Source: Ottowia sp. | Lineage (GTDB): Bacteria > Pseudomonadota > Gammaproteobacteria > Burkholderiales > Burkholderiaceae_C | Assembly: GCA_017997715.1 (NCBI GenBank) | Contig: JAGOEM010000003.1 | Coordinates: forward strand, 1-61,840 | Length of the DNA: 61,840 nucleotides | Direction of reading: 5' to 3' | Shown here: piece after piece, positions 8,280 through 19,135 of the stretch | How the letters are laid out: every line of letters begins with the position of its first letter | How positions within the stretch are numbered: the first letter of the stretch is position 1 | Notes under the pieces: model-generated | Told to the model about the DNA's origin: nothing | What the model saw: only the letters and a program-made list of their open reading frames with translations | The model's database searches: none | Program-made: the position numbers and the translations under genes

Positions 8280-10184
8280 ATGGCCAGCTACGAGGCGTTC
8301 TATCGCCGTTCCATCGATGACCGAGACAACTTCTGGGCCGAACAAGCCCAGTTGATCGACTGGCATGCACCCCCGCAGACCGTCTGCGATTACAGCAACC
8401 CGCCCTTTGCCCGGTGGTTTGCAGGTGGCACCACCAACCTTTGCCACAACGCGGTCGATCGCCATCTGGCCGATCGCGGTGACCAGCCGGCGCTGATCTT
8501 CGTTTCCACAGAGACCAACGAAGAGCGCACCTACACCTTCAAGCAGTTGCACGCCGAAGTGCAGCGCATGGCGGCATCGCTGCAGAAGCTGGGCGTCAAA
8601 AAGGGCGACCGCGTTCTGATCTACATGCCGATGATCGCGGAGGCGTGCTTTGCCATGCTGGCCTGCACGCGCATCGGCGCGATCCATTCGGTGGTGTTTG
8701 GTGGGTTCGCCTCTGGTTCGCTGGCCACGCGCATCGACGACGCCGAGCCGACGGTCATCGTCAGCGCCGACGCGGGTTCGCGCGGCGGCAAGCCGGTGCC
8801 CTACAAGCATTTGCTGGACGAAGCCATTCAGCTGGCCAAGCACAAACCCAGCGCGGTGTTGCTGGTCGATCGCGGCTTGGCGCCCATGCAACTGGCCGCC
8901 GGGCGCGACCACCTGTGGGGCACGCTGCGTGAATCATTGCTGGACGTGCAGGTGCCGTGCGAATGGGTGGACGCCACGCACCCCAGCTACACGCTGTACA
9001 CCAGCGGCACCACCGGCAAACCCAAGGGCGTGCAGCGCGATACGGGCGGCTACGCCGTCGCGCTGGCGGCGTCGATGCGCCACATCTACTGCGGCAAGCC
9101 GGGGGAAACCTTCTTCAGCACCAGCGACATCGGCTGGGTGGTGGGCCACAGCTACATCATCTACGGGCCATTGATCGGCGGCATGGCCACCATCATGTAC
9201 GAGGGCACCCCGGTGCGGCCCGACGGCGGCATCTGGTGGAAGCTGGTTGAAAAGTACAAAGTCACCGTGATGTTCAGCGCGCCCACGGCCATCCGCGTGC
9301 TGAAAAAGCAAGACCCGGCCTATCTGACGCAGTACGACCTGTCGTCGTTGCGCAGCCTGTTCCTGGCGGGCGAGCCGCTGGACGAACCCACCGCCAAATG
9401 GATCAGCGAAGGCCTGCAAGGCAAGCCGATCGTCGACAACTATTGGCAGACCGAAACGGGGTGGCCGATCCTGTCGCTGTGCAACGGCGTCGAGGCGATG
9501 CCCGCCAAGTTCGGCTCGCCCGGCAAAGCCGTGTACGGCTACAACGTCAAGCTGCTCGACGACCAGACCGGGGCCGAGTTGACCGGCGCCAACCAGAAGG
9601 GCGTGATCGCCATCGAAGGGCCGCTGCCCCCCGGTTGCATGCAGACGGTGTGGCGCGACGACGCGCGCTTTGTCAACACTTACTGGTCTTCAGTGCCCAA
9701 TCAGCTGGTCTACAGCACATTTGACTGGGGCATTCGCGATGAAGACGGCTACTACTTCATCCTGGGGCGCACGGACGATGTGATCAACGTGGCCGGACAT
9801 CGCCTGGGCACCCGCGAGATCGAAGAGGCGATTGCCAGCCACCCCAATGTGGCCGAAGTGGCGGTGGTGGGCGTGGCCGACCAGCTCAAGGGGCAGGTCG
9901 CCATGGCGTTCGCCATATTGAAGGACGCCAGCCAACTGGGCGACCCGGCCGCGATGCAAAAGCTGGAGGCCGAGGTCATGAAGGTGGTGGATGGCTCGCT
10001 GGGTGCAGTGGCCCGTCCGGCGCGCGTGCTCTTTGTGAGCGTGCTGCCCAAGACCCGTTCCGGCAAGCTGCTCAGGCGTGCCGTGCAGGCGGTGTGCGAA
10101 CGGCGTGACCCGGGCGATCTGACCACGATGGAAGACCCTGCCGCTCTGCAGCAAATCAAGGATCTGATGGCGCCCGCCAGCTGA
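8280..10184 (+). CDS. prpE: Propionyl-CoA synthetase
   Basis: A 634-residue acyl-CoA synthetase (AMP-forming) that activates propionate, and probably also acetate, to the CoA thioester via an acyl-adenylate. The ATP-binding loop YTSGTTGKPKG, the NYWQTETGWPI motif and the C-terminal catalytic lysine (Lys596 in RSGKLLRR) are all present. The segment IYCGKPGETFFSTSDIGWVV and the Trp in QTETGW favour PrpE over Acs. Length matches PrpE (about 630). There is no 2-methylcitrate gene beside it, so it acts as a stand-alone activation enzyme here. Strong ribosome site GAGGAG before the ATG. Confidence 0.92.
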   Translation: MASYEAFYRRSIDDRDNFWAEQAQLIDWHAPPQTVCDYSNPPFARWFAGGTTNLCHNAVDRHLADRGDQPALIFVSTETNEERTYTFKQLHAEVQRMAASLQKLGVKKGDRVLIYMPMIAEACFAMLACTRIGAIHSVVFGGFASGSLATRIDDAEPTVIVSADAGSRGGKPVPYKHLLDEAIQLAKHKPSAVLLVDRGLAPMQLAAGRDHLWGTLRESLLDVQVPCEWVDATHPSYTLYTSGTTGKPKGVQRDTGGYAVALAASMRHIYCGKPGETFFSTSDIGWVVGHSYIIYGPLIGGMATIMYEGTPVRPDGGIWWKLVEKYKVTVMFSAPTAIRVLKKQDPAYLTQYDLSSLRSLFLAGEPLDEPTAKWISEGLQGKPIVDNYWQTETGWPILSLCNGVEAMPAKFGSPGKAVYGYNVKLLDDQTGAELTGANQKGVIAIEGPLPPGCMQTVWRDDARFVNTYWSSVPNQLVYSTFDWGIRDEDGYYFILGRTDDVINVAGHRLGTREIEEAIASHPNVAEVAVVGVADQLKGQVAMAFAILKDASQLGDPAAMQKLEAEVMKVVDGSLGAVARPARVLFVSVLPKTRSGKLLRRAVQAVCERRDPGDLTTMEDPAALQQIKDLMAPAS

Positions 10185-10216
10185 ACCCTTATGTCCCTCA
10201 CTGTAGCCAGGGTTTT
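10184..10216 (+). terminator. Possible terminator after prpE
   Basis: AACCCT (10184-10189) can pair with AGGGTT (10209-10214) across a 19-base loop and is followed by TT. It begins at the prpE stop codon. The stem is short and the loop long, so this is tentative. Confidence 0.3.
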
Positions 10217-10261
10217 GTGGTGATGGCCTTGCGCGCGCCAACTGCGCGCGGGGTTCGGTGG

Positions 10262-10267
10262 CACAAT
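10262..10267 (+). promoter_or_regulatory. Possible -10 element of the sucA operon
   Basis: CACAAT sits 125 bases before the sucA start codon, followed by a C-rich likely start region. This gives a leader of about 115 nt. The -35 is not clear. Just before it is a GCGCGC...GCGCGC inverted repeat around 10229-10245. Confidence 0.3.
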
Positions 10268-10381
10268 CCCGGCTGCGAAGTTTCCACGGCCCTTCCCAGC
10301 CTGTCGCGTCCGCCAACCGGTTCAGCCGTGACGCGGAAGGTCTCCTCACCAACTTGAGCTTCCCTGAGGGAGGCGAAAGGC

Positions 10382-10396
10382 ATGCGTACGCTATGA
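10382..10396 (+). CDS. Four-codon leader ORF overlapping the sucA start
   Basis: ATG CGT ACG CTA TGA: a mini-ORF whose stop overlaps the sucA ATG (10393-10395) as ATGA. The best Shine-Dalgarno sequence (GAGGGAGG, 10366-10373) is spaced 8 bases from this ATG but 19 bases from sucA's own. TCCCTGAGGGA (10361-10371) can fold over that site. It may couple translation of sucA to the leader. Confidence 0.4.
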   Translation: MRTL

Positions 10397-13266
10397 ACGA
10401 GACGAAATCCGTCTACAACACCTACGAAGGCAACAGCTATCTCTTCGGCGGCAATGCGCCGTATGTGGAAGAGATGTATGAGAACTACCTCGCCAACCCG
10501 GGCAGCGTGCCCGATTCGTGGCGCGTGTATTTCGACGCACTTCAGCATGTGCCCGCCGTCGACGGCACCAATGCGCGCGACGTGCCGCATTTGCCCGTTA
10601 TCAACGCCTTTGCCGAGCGCGCCAAGCAAGGCGGCACCCAAGTGGTGGTGGCCTCTGGCGCCGATTCCGAACTTGGCCGCAAGCGCACGGCTGTCCAGCA
10701 GCTGATTGCGGCGTACCGCAACGTCGGCGCGCGCTGGGCCGACCTGGATCCGCTGAAGCGAACCGAACGCCCGGATATCCCTGAGCTGGATCCGGCGTTC
10801 TACGGCTTCGCCGACGCCGACATGGAGACGGTGTTCAACACCAGCAACACGTTCTTCGGCAAGGAAACCATGTCCTTGCGCGACCTGTTGAACGCGCTGC
10901 GTGAAACCTACTGCGGCACCATCGGCGCCGAGTACATGTACATCACCGACCAGGGCCAGAAGCGCTGGTGGCAGGAAAAGCTGGAAAGCGCCCGCACCAA
11001 CCCGCATCTGGATGCCGAGCAGAAAAAGCATGTGCTGGAGCGCCTGACCGCCGCCGAAGGCCTGGAGCGCTTCCTGCACACCAAGTACGTTGGCCAGAAG
11101 CGCTTTTCGCTGGAAGGCGGTGAAAGCTTCATCGTCGCCATGGATGAGCTGGTCCAGAAAGCCGGCACCGCAGGCGTGCAGGAAATCGTGATTGGCATGG
11201 CCCACCGCGGCCGCCTGAACGTGCTGGTCAACACGCTGGGCAAGATGCCCTCGATGTTGTTCGCTGAGTTCGATCACACCGCACCCGAAGACCTGCCCGC
11301 CGGCGACGTCAAGTACCACCAGGGCTTCTCCAGCGACGTCACCACGGCCGGCGGCCCGGTGCACCTGTCGCTGGCGTTCAACCCCTCGCACCTCGAGATC
11401 GTGAACCCGGTGGTGGAAGGCAGCGTGCGCGCCCGCCTGGACCGCCGCGGTGACCACGAAGGCGACACCGTGCTGCCCGTGCTGGTGCACGGCGACGCTG
11501 CCTTTGCAGGGCAAGGCGTGGTGATGGAAACGCTGGCCTTGGCGCAAACCCGGGGCTACTACACCGGCGGCACCGTTCACATCGTCATCAACAACCAGAT
11601 CGGCTTCACCACCAGCGATCCGCGCGATACGCGCTCCACGCTGTACTGCACCGACGTCGTCAAGATGATCGAAGCGCCGGTGCTGCACGTGAATGGCGAC
11701 GACCCCGAGGCCGTGGTGCTGTGCACGCAGTTGGCGTTGCAGTACCGCCAGGAATTCAATCAGGATGTGGTGGTCGACATCGTCTGCTTCCGCAAGCTGG
11801 GCCACAACGAGCAGGACACCCCCATGCTCACCCAGCCGCTGATGTACACCAAGATCGGCAAGCACCCCGGCACGCGCCGCCTGTATGGCGACAAGCTGGT
11901 GGCGCAGGGCGTGCTGGGCGAAACCGGCCCGGACGACATGGTTGCCGGTTACCGCGCCGCCATGGATGCGGGCAAGCACACCTACGACCCGGTGCTGACC
12001 AACTTCAAGAGCAAGTACGCCGTTGACTGGCAGCCGTTCCTGAGCCAGAAATGGACGGACGCGGGCGACACTTCCATTCCGCTGGCCGAATGGAAGCGCC
12101 TGGCCGAGCGCATCACCACCGTGCCCGAGGGCTTCACGGTGCACACGCTGGTCAAAAAGGTGCTGGAAGACCGCGCCGCCATGGGCCGCGGAGAGATCAA
12201 CGTCGACTGGGGCATGGGCGAGCACATGGCCTTCGCCTCGCTGGTGGCCAGTGGCTACCCGATTCGTCTGTCCGGCGAAGACGTAGGGCGCGGCACCTTC
12301 GTGCACCGCCACGCCGTGCTGCACGACCAAAAGCGCGAGAAGTGGGACGTCGGCACCTACGTGCCGCTGAAGCATGTGTCCGATGGGCAGGCCCCGTTCG
12401 AGTCGTTCGACTCCATCCTCTCCGAAGAGGCGGTGCTGGGCTTTGAATACGGTTATGCGTCCAACGACCCCAACACCCTTGTGATCTGGGAAGCGCAGTT
12501 CGGCGATTTCGTCAACGGCGCGCAGGTCTTGATCGACCAGTTCATCGCTTCGGGCGAAGTGAAATGGGGCCGCGTCAACGGCATCACGCTGATGCTGCCG
12601 CACGGCTACGAAGGGCAGGGGCCAGAGCACTCGTCCGCGCGCCTGGAGCGCTTCATGCAGCTGGCGGCCGATACCAACATGCAAGTCGTGCAGCCGACCA
12701 CGGCCAGCCAGATCTTCCATGTGCTGCGCCGCCAGATGGTTCGCCCGCTGCGCAAGCCGCTGATCATCATGACGCCCAAGAGCCTGCTGCGTAACAAGGA
12801 CGCCACTTCGCCGGTGTCCGAGTTCACCAAAGGCACCTTCCAGACCGTCATTCCCGACAAGGCCGACCTGAAGGCGGACAAGGTCAAGCGCGTGGTCGCG
12901 TGCTCCGGCAAGGTGTACTACGACCTGGCCAAAAAGCGCGAGGAAAGCGGCGTCAACGACGTGGCAATTCTGCGTGTCGAGCAGCTCTACCCGTTCCCGC
13001 ACAAGGCGTTCGCCAACGAAATCAAGAAGTACCCCAACGCGACCGACATCGTGTGGTGCCAGGATGAGCCGCAGAACCAGGGTGCCTGGTTTTTCGTGCA
13101 GCACTACATCCACGAGAACATGCTGGCCGGCCAAAAGCTGGGCTACGCGGGCCGCGCCGCCTCCGCCTCACCGGCGGTGGGCTATTCGCACCTGCACCAG
13201 GACCAGCAAAAAGCCCTGATCGAGTCTGCCTTTGGCCGCCTCAAGGGATTCGTGCTGCAAAAGTAA
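10393..13266 (+). CDS. sucA: 2-oxoglutarate dehydrogenase E1 component
   Basis: A 957-residue thiamine-diphosphate E1 subunit (OdhA/SucA) that decarboxylates 2-oxoglutarate and transfers the succinyl group to the lipoyl arm of SucB. Visible features are the N-terminal YLFGGNAPYVEEMYENYLANPGSV-type E2-binding tail, GMAHRGRLNVL, the ThDP/Mg segment, and GFTTSDPRDTRST. Length is close to E. coli SucA (933). The open frame extends 45 codons upstream, but MNETKSVYNTYEGN is the normal family start, so I set the ATG at 10393. First gene of the sucAB-DUF2867-lpdA cluster. The leader shows a four-codon ORF overlapping this start. Confidence 0.96.
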   Translation: MNETKSVYNTYEGNSYLFGGNAPYVEEMYENYLANPGSVPDSWRVYFDALQHVPAVDGTNARDVPHLPVINAFAERAKQGGTQVVVASGADSELGRKRTAVQQLIAAYRNVGARWADLDPLKRTERPDIPELDPAFYGFADADMETVFNTSNTFFGKETMSLRDLLNALRETYCGTIGAEYMYITDQGQKRWWQEKLESARTNPHLDAEQKKHVLERLTAAEGLERFLHTKYVGQKRFSLEGGESFIVAMDELVQKAGTAGVQEIVIGMAHRGRLNVLVNTLGKMPSMLFAEFDHTAPEDLPAGDVKYHQGFSSDVTTAGGPVHLSLAFNPSHLEIVNPVVEGSVRARLDRRGDHEGDTVLPVLVHGDAAFAGQGVVMETLALAQTRGYYTGGTVHIVINNQIGFTTSDPRDTRSTLYCTDVVKMIEAPVLHVNGDDPEAVVLCTQLALQYRQEFNQDVVVDIVCFRKLGHNEQDTPMLTQPLMYTKIGKHPGTRRLYGDKLVAQGVLGETGPDDMVAGYRAAMDAGKHTYDPVLTNFKSKYAVDWQPFLSQKWTDAGDTSIPLAEWKRLAERITTVPEGFTVHTLVKKVLEDRAAMGRGEINVDWGMGEHMAFASLVASGYPIRLSGEDVGRGTFVHRHAVLHDQKREKWDVGTYVPLKHVSDGQAPFESFDSILSEEAVLGFEYGYASNDPNTLVIWEAQFGDFVNGAQVLIDQFIASGEVKWGRVNGITLMLPHGYEGQGPEHSSARLERFMQLAADTNMQVVQPTTASQIFHVLRRQMVRPLRKPLIIMTPKSLLRNKDATSPVSEFTKGTFQTVIPDKADLKADKVKRVVACSGKVYYDLAKKREESGVNDVAILRVEQLYPFPHKAFANEIKKYPNATDIVWCQDEPQNQGAWFFVQHYIHENMLAGQKLGYAGRAASASPAVGYSHLHQDQQKALIESAFGRLKGFVLQK

Positions 13267-13271
13267 GCGCT

Positions 13272-13301
13272 TGGCCCCGCCGCCCTTCCCGCCGGGGCGG
13301 G
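13272..13301 (+). terminator. GC-rich hairpin between sucA and sucB
   Basis: GCCCCGCC can pair with GGCGGGGC around a ~14-base loop just after the sucA stop. There is no T run, so it is more likely an intercistronic RNA-stability or partial-termination hairpin than a full terminator. Confidence 0.35.
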
Positions 13302-13354
13302 GCAGCGTTCGACGCGCATTGAAGAACACGCTCTGAACAAACTGGAAAACCAAC

Positions 13355-14635
13355 ATGGCAATCGTTGAAGTCAAAGTCCCTCAGCTGTCCGAATCCGTGG
13401 CCGAGGCCACTTTGCTGCAGTGGAAGAAAAAGCCTGGTGAGGCGATCAAGATCGACGAAATCCTCGTCGAAGTCGAAACCGACAAAGTGGTGCTGGAAGT
13501 CCCCGCGCCAGCCGCCGGTGTGCTGGCCGAACTGGTGCAGCCCGACGGCGCCACCGTGGTGGCCGACCAGTTGATCGCCCGTATCGACACCGCGGCGGTG
13601 GCCGGTGCCGCTGCACCCGCTGCTGCCCCCTCGGCCGCCCCTGCTGCTGCCCCAGCACCCGCTGCCCCAGCGGCTGCCGGCGCTGACAAGTCCGGCATCG
13701 CGATGCCTGCTGCGGCCAAGCTGATGGCCGACAACCAGTTGGCGGCTGGCTCCGTGACAGGCACCGGCAAGGATGGTCGCGTGATCAAGGGCGACGTCCT
13801 TGGTGCTATCCAATCAGGAGCTGCCAGCGCAGGCGCAGTAAGCGCTGCAGCCCAAAAACCTGCTGATATTCCGACGGGCGTGCCGAAAAGCGCACTGCCA
13901 CAAGTCGCGCCGCCCGCAGCACCCGACCTGGGCAATCGCCCCGAGCAGCGTGTGCCGATGACGCGCCTGCGCGCGCGCATTGCCGAACGCCTGCTGCAGT
14001 CGCAATCCACCAACGCCATCCTGACTACGTTCAACGAAGTCAATATGGCCCCGGTGATGGATCTGCGCAAGAAGTTCCAGGACCAGTTCGTCAAGGAACA
14101 CGGTGTCAAGCTCGGCTTCATGAGCTTCTTCGTCAAGGCGGCGGTGCACGCGCTGAAGAAGTACCCCGCCGTCAATGCCTCGATCGACGGCAACGACATC
14201 ATCTACCACGGTTACTTCGACATCGGTATCGCCGTCAGCTCGCCGCGTGGCCTGGTGGTGCCGATTCTGCGCAACGCCGACCAGATGAGCTTTGCTGACA
14301 TCGAGAAGAAGATCGCCGAATACGGCCAGAAAGCCAAGGACGGCAAGCTGAGCATCGAAGAGATGACCGGCGGCACCTTCTCGATCTCGAACGGCGGCAC
14401 CTTCGGCTCGATGATGTCCACGCCGATCATCAACCCGCCGCAGTCGGCCATCCTGGGCGTGCACGCCACCAAGGACCGCGCGGTGGTGGAAGACGGCCAG
14501 ATCGTCGTCCGCCCGATGAACTACCTGGCCATGTCCTACGACCACCGCATCATCGACGGCCGCGAAGCCGTGTTGAGCCTGGTGGCGATGAAAGACGCGC
14601 TGGAAGACCCGTCGCGCCTGCTGTTCGACATCTAA
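13355..14635 (+). CDS. sucB: 2-oxoglutarate dehydrogenase E2, dihydrolipoyl succinyltransferase
   Basis: A 426-residue E2 core. The lipoyl domain is at residues 2-76 with lipoylated Lys44 ([10 protein letters not shown]). An Ala/Pro-rich linker (about 80-112), the peripheral subunit-binding domain (about 114-152) and the acyltransferase domain from about 190 follow; His397 and Asp401 of DHRIIDGRE are catalytic. It forms the multimeric core binding SucA and Lpd. The second linker (residues about 150-170) is encoded by a reverse-oriented copy of the dispersed 50-bp element. The linker tolerates sequence change, which may explain the insertion site. Confidence 0.96.
   Translation: MAIVEVKVPQLSESVAEATLLQWKKKPGEAIKIDEILVEVETDKVVLEVPAPAAGVLAELVQPDGATVVADQLIARIDTAAVAGAAAPAAAPSAAPAAAPAPAAPAAAGADKSGIAMPAAAKLMADNQLAAGSVTGTGKDGRVIKGDVLGAIQSGAASAGAVSAAAQKPADIPTGVPKSALPQVAPPAAPDLGNRPEQRVPMTRLRARIAERLLQSQSTNAILTTFNEVNMAPVMDLRKKFQDQFVKEHGVKLGFMSFFVKAAVHALKKYPAVNASIDGNDIIYHGYFDIGIAVSSPRGLVVPILRNADQMSFADIEKKIAEYGQKAKDGKLSIEEMTGGTFSISNGGTFGSMMSTPIINPPQSAILGVHATKDRAVVEDGQIVVRPMNYLAMSYDHRIIDGREAVLSLVAMKDALEDPSRLLFDI
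13804..13853 (-). repeat. Dispersed 50-bp element, copy H (inside sucB)
   Basis: On the minus strand it reads GGGCTGCAGCGC at the 5' side and GGATAGCA at the 3' end, exactly 50 bases, preceded by a T-run (TTTTT). It encodes the linker between the E1/E3-binding and catalytic domains of SucB. Its first base is the third base of a codon, as in the other reverse copies. Confidence 0.75.
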
Positions 14636-14664
14636 GGTCGTCAGCGGCATCGGTTCTATCCGTG

Positions 14665-15170
14665 ATGAAAGTACGTGCCTGCGACATCCCCCCGGAGAGC
14701 CTGTTGCGGGCGCGTGTCGCAGGGTCGGATTTTCACGATGCGTACTGCGTCGACAATCCTTGCGCTGAACGTTCCGCGTTGGCGTTGTGGCTGCAAACCC
14801 TGGGTCGCACGCCGCGCTGGGTCGACCAAGCGATGCGTGTGCGCAATACTGTTGTCAAGCATCTGGGTCTCAAGGACCTGGGCGCGATGGCCGCAATCGA
14901 CCCTGCGCGTGGTCTGAAAACCTACCGTGTGGGCGAGCGTGTCGGCATCTTCACGGTGCTGCATCTGGGCGACGATGAGGTCATCCTGGGTGACGACGAC
15001 AAGCACCTTGAAGTGCAGGTATCGCTGCTCAAGACCGCCGACCGGAAGGTCGTTGTGTCGACCGTCGTTCACATCCATAACGCGCTGGGCCGCCTCTATA
15101 TGTTCTTTGTTGCACCGGCGCATCGCATGATCGCGCCTGCGGTGCTGTCTCGAATCGGAAACCAATCACC

Positions 15171-15174
<4 letters not shown>
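14665..15174 (+). CDS. DUF2867-family protein within the 2-oxoglutarate dehydrogenase cluster
   Basis: A 169-residue cytoplasmic protein matching the DUF2867 family (start region ESLLRARVAGSDFHDAYCV; LGDDEVILGDDDKHLEVQVSL). The function of the family is unknown. There are no signal peptide or membrane segments. It lies between sucB and lpdA, and its stop overlaps the lpdA ATG (ATGA), so it is translated as part of this operon. The GTG at 14662 is an alternative start directly before the ATG. No strong ribosome site is seen. Placement suggests a role tied to the dehydrogenase complex or only operon hitch-hiking; the sequence cannot decide. Confidence 0.8.
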
Positions 15175-16598
<1,424 letters not shown>

Positions 16599-16619
16599 CC
16601 CTGAATTTGATGGAAAAAC

Positions 16620-16671
16620 GCCCGCCAGCGCAAGCAGGACGGGCGATGGCAGCTATTGATTCAGGAGTGAG
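16620..16671 (+). repeat. Dispersed 50-bp element, copy E (before zapE)
   Basis: Divergent copy containing GGCAGCTATTGATTCAGGAG. It carries a perfect CGCCCG/CGGGCG stem. Its 3' end provides the AGGAG that serves as the ribosome site of zapE, replacing the usual ATAGCA tail. Confidence 0.7.
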
Positions 16672-16677
16672 GGCGAA

Positions 16678-17784
16678 TTGACTTCGAGCAACGTGCGCGA
16701 GGCCTACGAGGCCGAGCTGAAAACGCGCGGGTTCCAGAGCGATCCCGCACAGTTGCGCGCGGTCGATGCGCTGCAGCGCTGCGCGGACGACTGGGCTGCG
16801 TACAAGACCAAGCGATCGAATTCGCTCAAGAAGCTGTTCAGCCGCCCTGAGATTCCAAAGGGCGTCTACATGTACGGCGGCGTTGGCCGCGGCAAAAGCT
16901 TCCTGATGGACTGCTTTTTCAATGCCGTGCCGATCCGCCGCAAGACGCGGCTGCACTTTCATGAGTTCATGCGCGAGGTGCACCGCGAACTGGCGGCCTT
17001 GCAGGGCACCGTCAATCCGCTCGACGAACTGGGGCGCCGAATGGCCCTCAAGTTCAAGCTGATCTGCTTCGATGAATTCCATGTGGCGGACATCACCGAC
17101 GCGATGATCCTGCACCGCCTGCTGGTGGCGCTGTTCGACAACGGCGTGGGTTTTGTCACCACCAGCAACTTCAAGCCGGACGACTTGTACCCGGGCGGTC
17201 TGCACCGCGATCGCATCCTGCCGGCGATCGGGTTGCTGAATCAGCGCATGCAAGTGGTGAACGTGGACAACGGTACCGATTACCGTCGCCGCACCCTGGA
17301 ACAGGTGCCGCTGTACCACACGCCGCTGGGGCCCGAGGCCGACGCAGCGATGAACGAAACCTTCTCCCGCCTGGTCACCGGCCCGGATGAAGACCCGGTG
17401 CTGCGCATCGAAGCGCGTGAGATTCGAGCGCGCAGGCGCTCGGGCAGCGTGGTGTGGTTTGATTTCAAGACCCTGTGCGGCGGCCCGCGTTCGCAGAACG
17501 ACTATCTGGAAATTGCCTCGCAGTTCAACGCGGTGATGCTGTCCGACGTGCCACACATGCCGGTGCGCATGGCGTCCGAGGCGCGGCGTTTCACCTGGTT
17601 GGTCGACGTGTTGTACGACCGGCACGTCAAATTCATCGTGTCGGCCGCGGTGCCACCCGAACAGCTGTACACCGAAGGGCCGCTGGCGCACGAATTTCCG
17701 CGCACCATCAGCCGCCTCAACGAAATGCAGTCGGCAGAGTACCTTGCGCTGGAACGCCGCACCGTTGATACTCATCTGACATGA
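16678..17784 (+). CDS. zapE: Cell-division ATPase ZapE / AFG1-like
   Basis: A 368-residue AFG1-family ATPase. Walker A GGVGRGKS (67-74), Walker B LICFDEF (128-134) and the TTSNFKPDDLY sensor segment are present. In E. coli ZapE acts at the division site under oxygen-limited or stress conditions; mitochondrial AFG1 handles membrane proteins. The start is TTG at 16678 with AGGAG about 10 bases upstream, derived from the repeat copy E; GTG at 16690 is an alternative. It lies downstream of lpdA as in many betaproteobacteria and overlaps the lipoprotein gene by four bases. Confidence 0.92.
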   Translation: MTSSNVREAYEAELKTRGFQSDPAQLRAVDALQRCADDWAAYKTKRSNSLKKLFSRPEIPKGVYMYGGVGRGKSFLMDCFFNAVPIRRKTRLHFHEFMREVHRELAALQGTVNPLDELGRRMALKFKLICFDEFHVADITDAMILHRLLVALFDNGVGFVTTSNFKPDDLYPGGLHRDRILPAIGLLNQRMQVVNVDNGTDYRRRTLEQVPLYHTPLGPEADAAMNETFSRLVTGPDEDPVLRIEAREIRARRRSGSVVWFDFKTLCGGPRSQNDYLEIASQFNAVMLSDVPHMPVRMASEARRFTWLVDVLYDRHVKFIVSAAVPPEQLYTEGPLAHEFPRTISRLNEMQSAEYLALERRTVDTHLT

Positions 17785-18200
17785 AGCGCGTCCCGATTTC
17801 GCTCGTTGGTTCGTTGGCCTTGCTGGCCGCCGGCTGTACCGCAACACCACCTGCACCCTTGGTGCCGCCGGCATCCGTGGTGCGCGCCATTCCCCCTGCA
17901 GTGCAAGCCCCGTCAGGTCTGGACGACGGTGCATTCGAGGCATGGTTGACGACCGAACGCACACGCGTCACCCAGTCGCGCGCTGCGGCGCATCAGACGT
18001 TTTCCGAAGCAGAGACTGCCTGCTGGCGGCGTTTTGCGGTGAACGATTGCGTCAGCAACGCGCGCGCCGATCGGCGCAAGGTACTGGCCAGCTTGCGCGA
18101 TGAGGAGTTGGGCCTCAACCTGCAGGAGCGGCAGCGCAACACCGCCGCCAAACTGAAGCAGTTGAACGACAAGCAGGGAGCGCCCGATCCGGGCAAATAG
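17781..18200 (+). CDS. Small conserved lipoprotein, function unknown
   Basis: A 139-residue protein with a lipoprotein signal peptide (MKRVPISLVGSLALLAAGC; lipidation Cys19), a Pro-rich spacer and a charged, helical C-terminal part containing CWRRFAVNDCVSNARADRR and an EELGLNLQER segment. The two Cys residues in the latter could form a disulfide in the periplasm. I recall similar small proteins in Burkholderiales but no assigned function. The ATG overlaps the zapE stop (ATGA), so it is the last gene of that unit. Confidence 0.75.
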   Translation: MKRVPISLVGSLALLAAGCTATPPAPLVPPASVVRAIPPAVQAPSGLDDGAFEAWLTTERTRVTQSRAAAHQTFSEAETACWRRFAVNDCVSNARADRRKVLASLRDEELGLNLQERQRNTAAKLKQLNDKQGAPDPGK

Positions 18201-18235
18201 AGCTGCTGCGCGATAGGTTCCGTTAGGCCATCGCG
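18193..18235 (-). repeat. Possible degenerate copy of the 50-bp element
   Basis: On the minus strand it reads TGGCCTAACG and later GCGCAGCAGCTCTAT, resembling the element but shorter. It starts at the end of the lipoprotein gene. The rest of 18236-18334 shows only a weak GC-rich inverted repeat and no gene. Confidence 0.3.
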
Positions 18236-18334
18236 CGGGTGCTCACCACCCACGAACTTCGGCAACCCCAGGACGACCCGAGCGGCACCCGCCCGTCACC
18301 TGGCGCCCGAAGGCGCGGATAGGCTGAATGCGCT

Positions 18335-19135
18335 TCAGCGCAGCGGTGAGAAAGCCGACCCAACCGGCGGGGTGTTGGGGTTCAATGCTTCAACCTTGAC
18401 AATGGCCAGCGCCAGGTTGTCACCTCCGCCCATGGCGCGCGAGCGGGCCTTCTCAATCAGAAACTCACTGGCTTCGCGCGGTGGCAGCGAATGGAGCACC
18501 GAGCCCAGCTCGTCGGCCGTAAAGTAGTGCCACAGGCCGTCTGAACAGGCCAGCAAAGAATCGCCGATCTGCAGCTGCGGGATGTAATGCGACTCGAGCT
18601 CGGGCTCATCCTCGGTGCCCAGGCAACCCAGCAGTACGTTGGACTTGGGGTGCACCATTGCTTCTTCGTCGGTCAACTCGCCCTGGTCAACCAGCGCTTG
18701 AACATAGGACTGATCCTTCGTGCGCCGCATCAAGGCCGCGCCCCGAAAATGGTAGATGCGCGAGTCGCCCGCGTGAATCCAGTGGCATTCGCCGTTCGGG
18801 TTGATCAAAAAAGCGGCCATCGTGCTGTGCGGCTCTTGCTCGGCGGCGATGGCGGTCAGCTTGATCACCAGGTGTGCTTCTTGCCCCATCTGGCGCAAGG
18901 CGGAAGTGCCGTCCTCGCTGTCGGGTGCGTAGCGCTCAAACAACTGGCGTGAAGTCAGCAGCACCTGGTCGGACGCTTTGCGGCCGCCAGCGCGCCCCCC
19001 CATGCCGTCCGCCACCACGCCCATCACGCACCCGGTGACGCGCGGGTGGGAAAACAGGGCGACCTGATCTTGCTGGTATTCGCGGTCGCCTTTGTGAAGG
19101 CCGGTCGCTGCGCTGAGTCGAAATCCCTTGTCCAT
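18335..19135 (-). CDS. PP2C-family serine/threonine phosphatase
   Basis: A 266-residue PPM/PP2C phosphatase (Stp1/PrpC-like). Metal-binding motifs are in place: REYQQDQ (Asp23), VADGMGG (Asp43), GDSRIY, CSDGLW and GGGDNLA. It would dephosphorylate Ser/Thr on proteins in the cytoplasm. No serine/threonine kinase lies beside it, although PP2C and Hanks-type kinases usually pair. AGGAAAAG before the ATG at 19135 is the ribosome site. It is divergent from the helicase gene; the gap of about 270 bases between them holds no clear promoter. Confidence 0.92.
   Translation of the reverse strand: MDKGFRLSAATGLHKGDREYQQDQVALFSHPRVTGCVMGVVADGMGGRAGGRKASDQVLLTSRQLFERYAPDSEDGTSALRQMGQEAHLVIKLTAIAAEQEPHSTMAAFLINPNGECHWIHAGDSRIYHFRGAALMRRTKDQSYVQALVDQGELTDEEAMVHPKSNVLLGCLGTEDEPELESHYIPQLQIGDSLLACSDGLWHYFTADELGSVLHSLPPREASEFLIEKARSRAMGGGDNLALAIVKVEALNPNTPPVGSAFSPLR

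Noticed and set aside
10198..13134. A 978-codon minus-strand frame opposite sucA
   Set aside because: GC-rich third positions of sucA create open antisense frames; the protein has no recognisable fold and sucA is certain.
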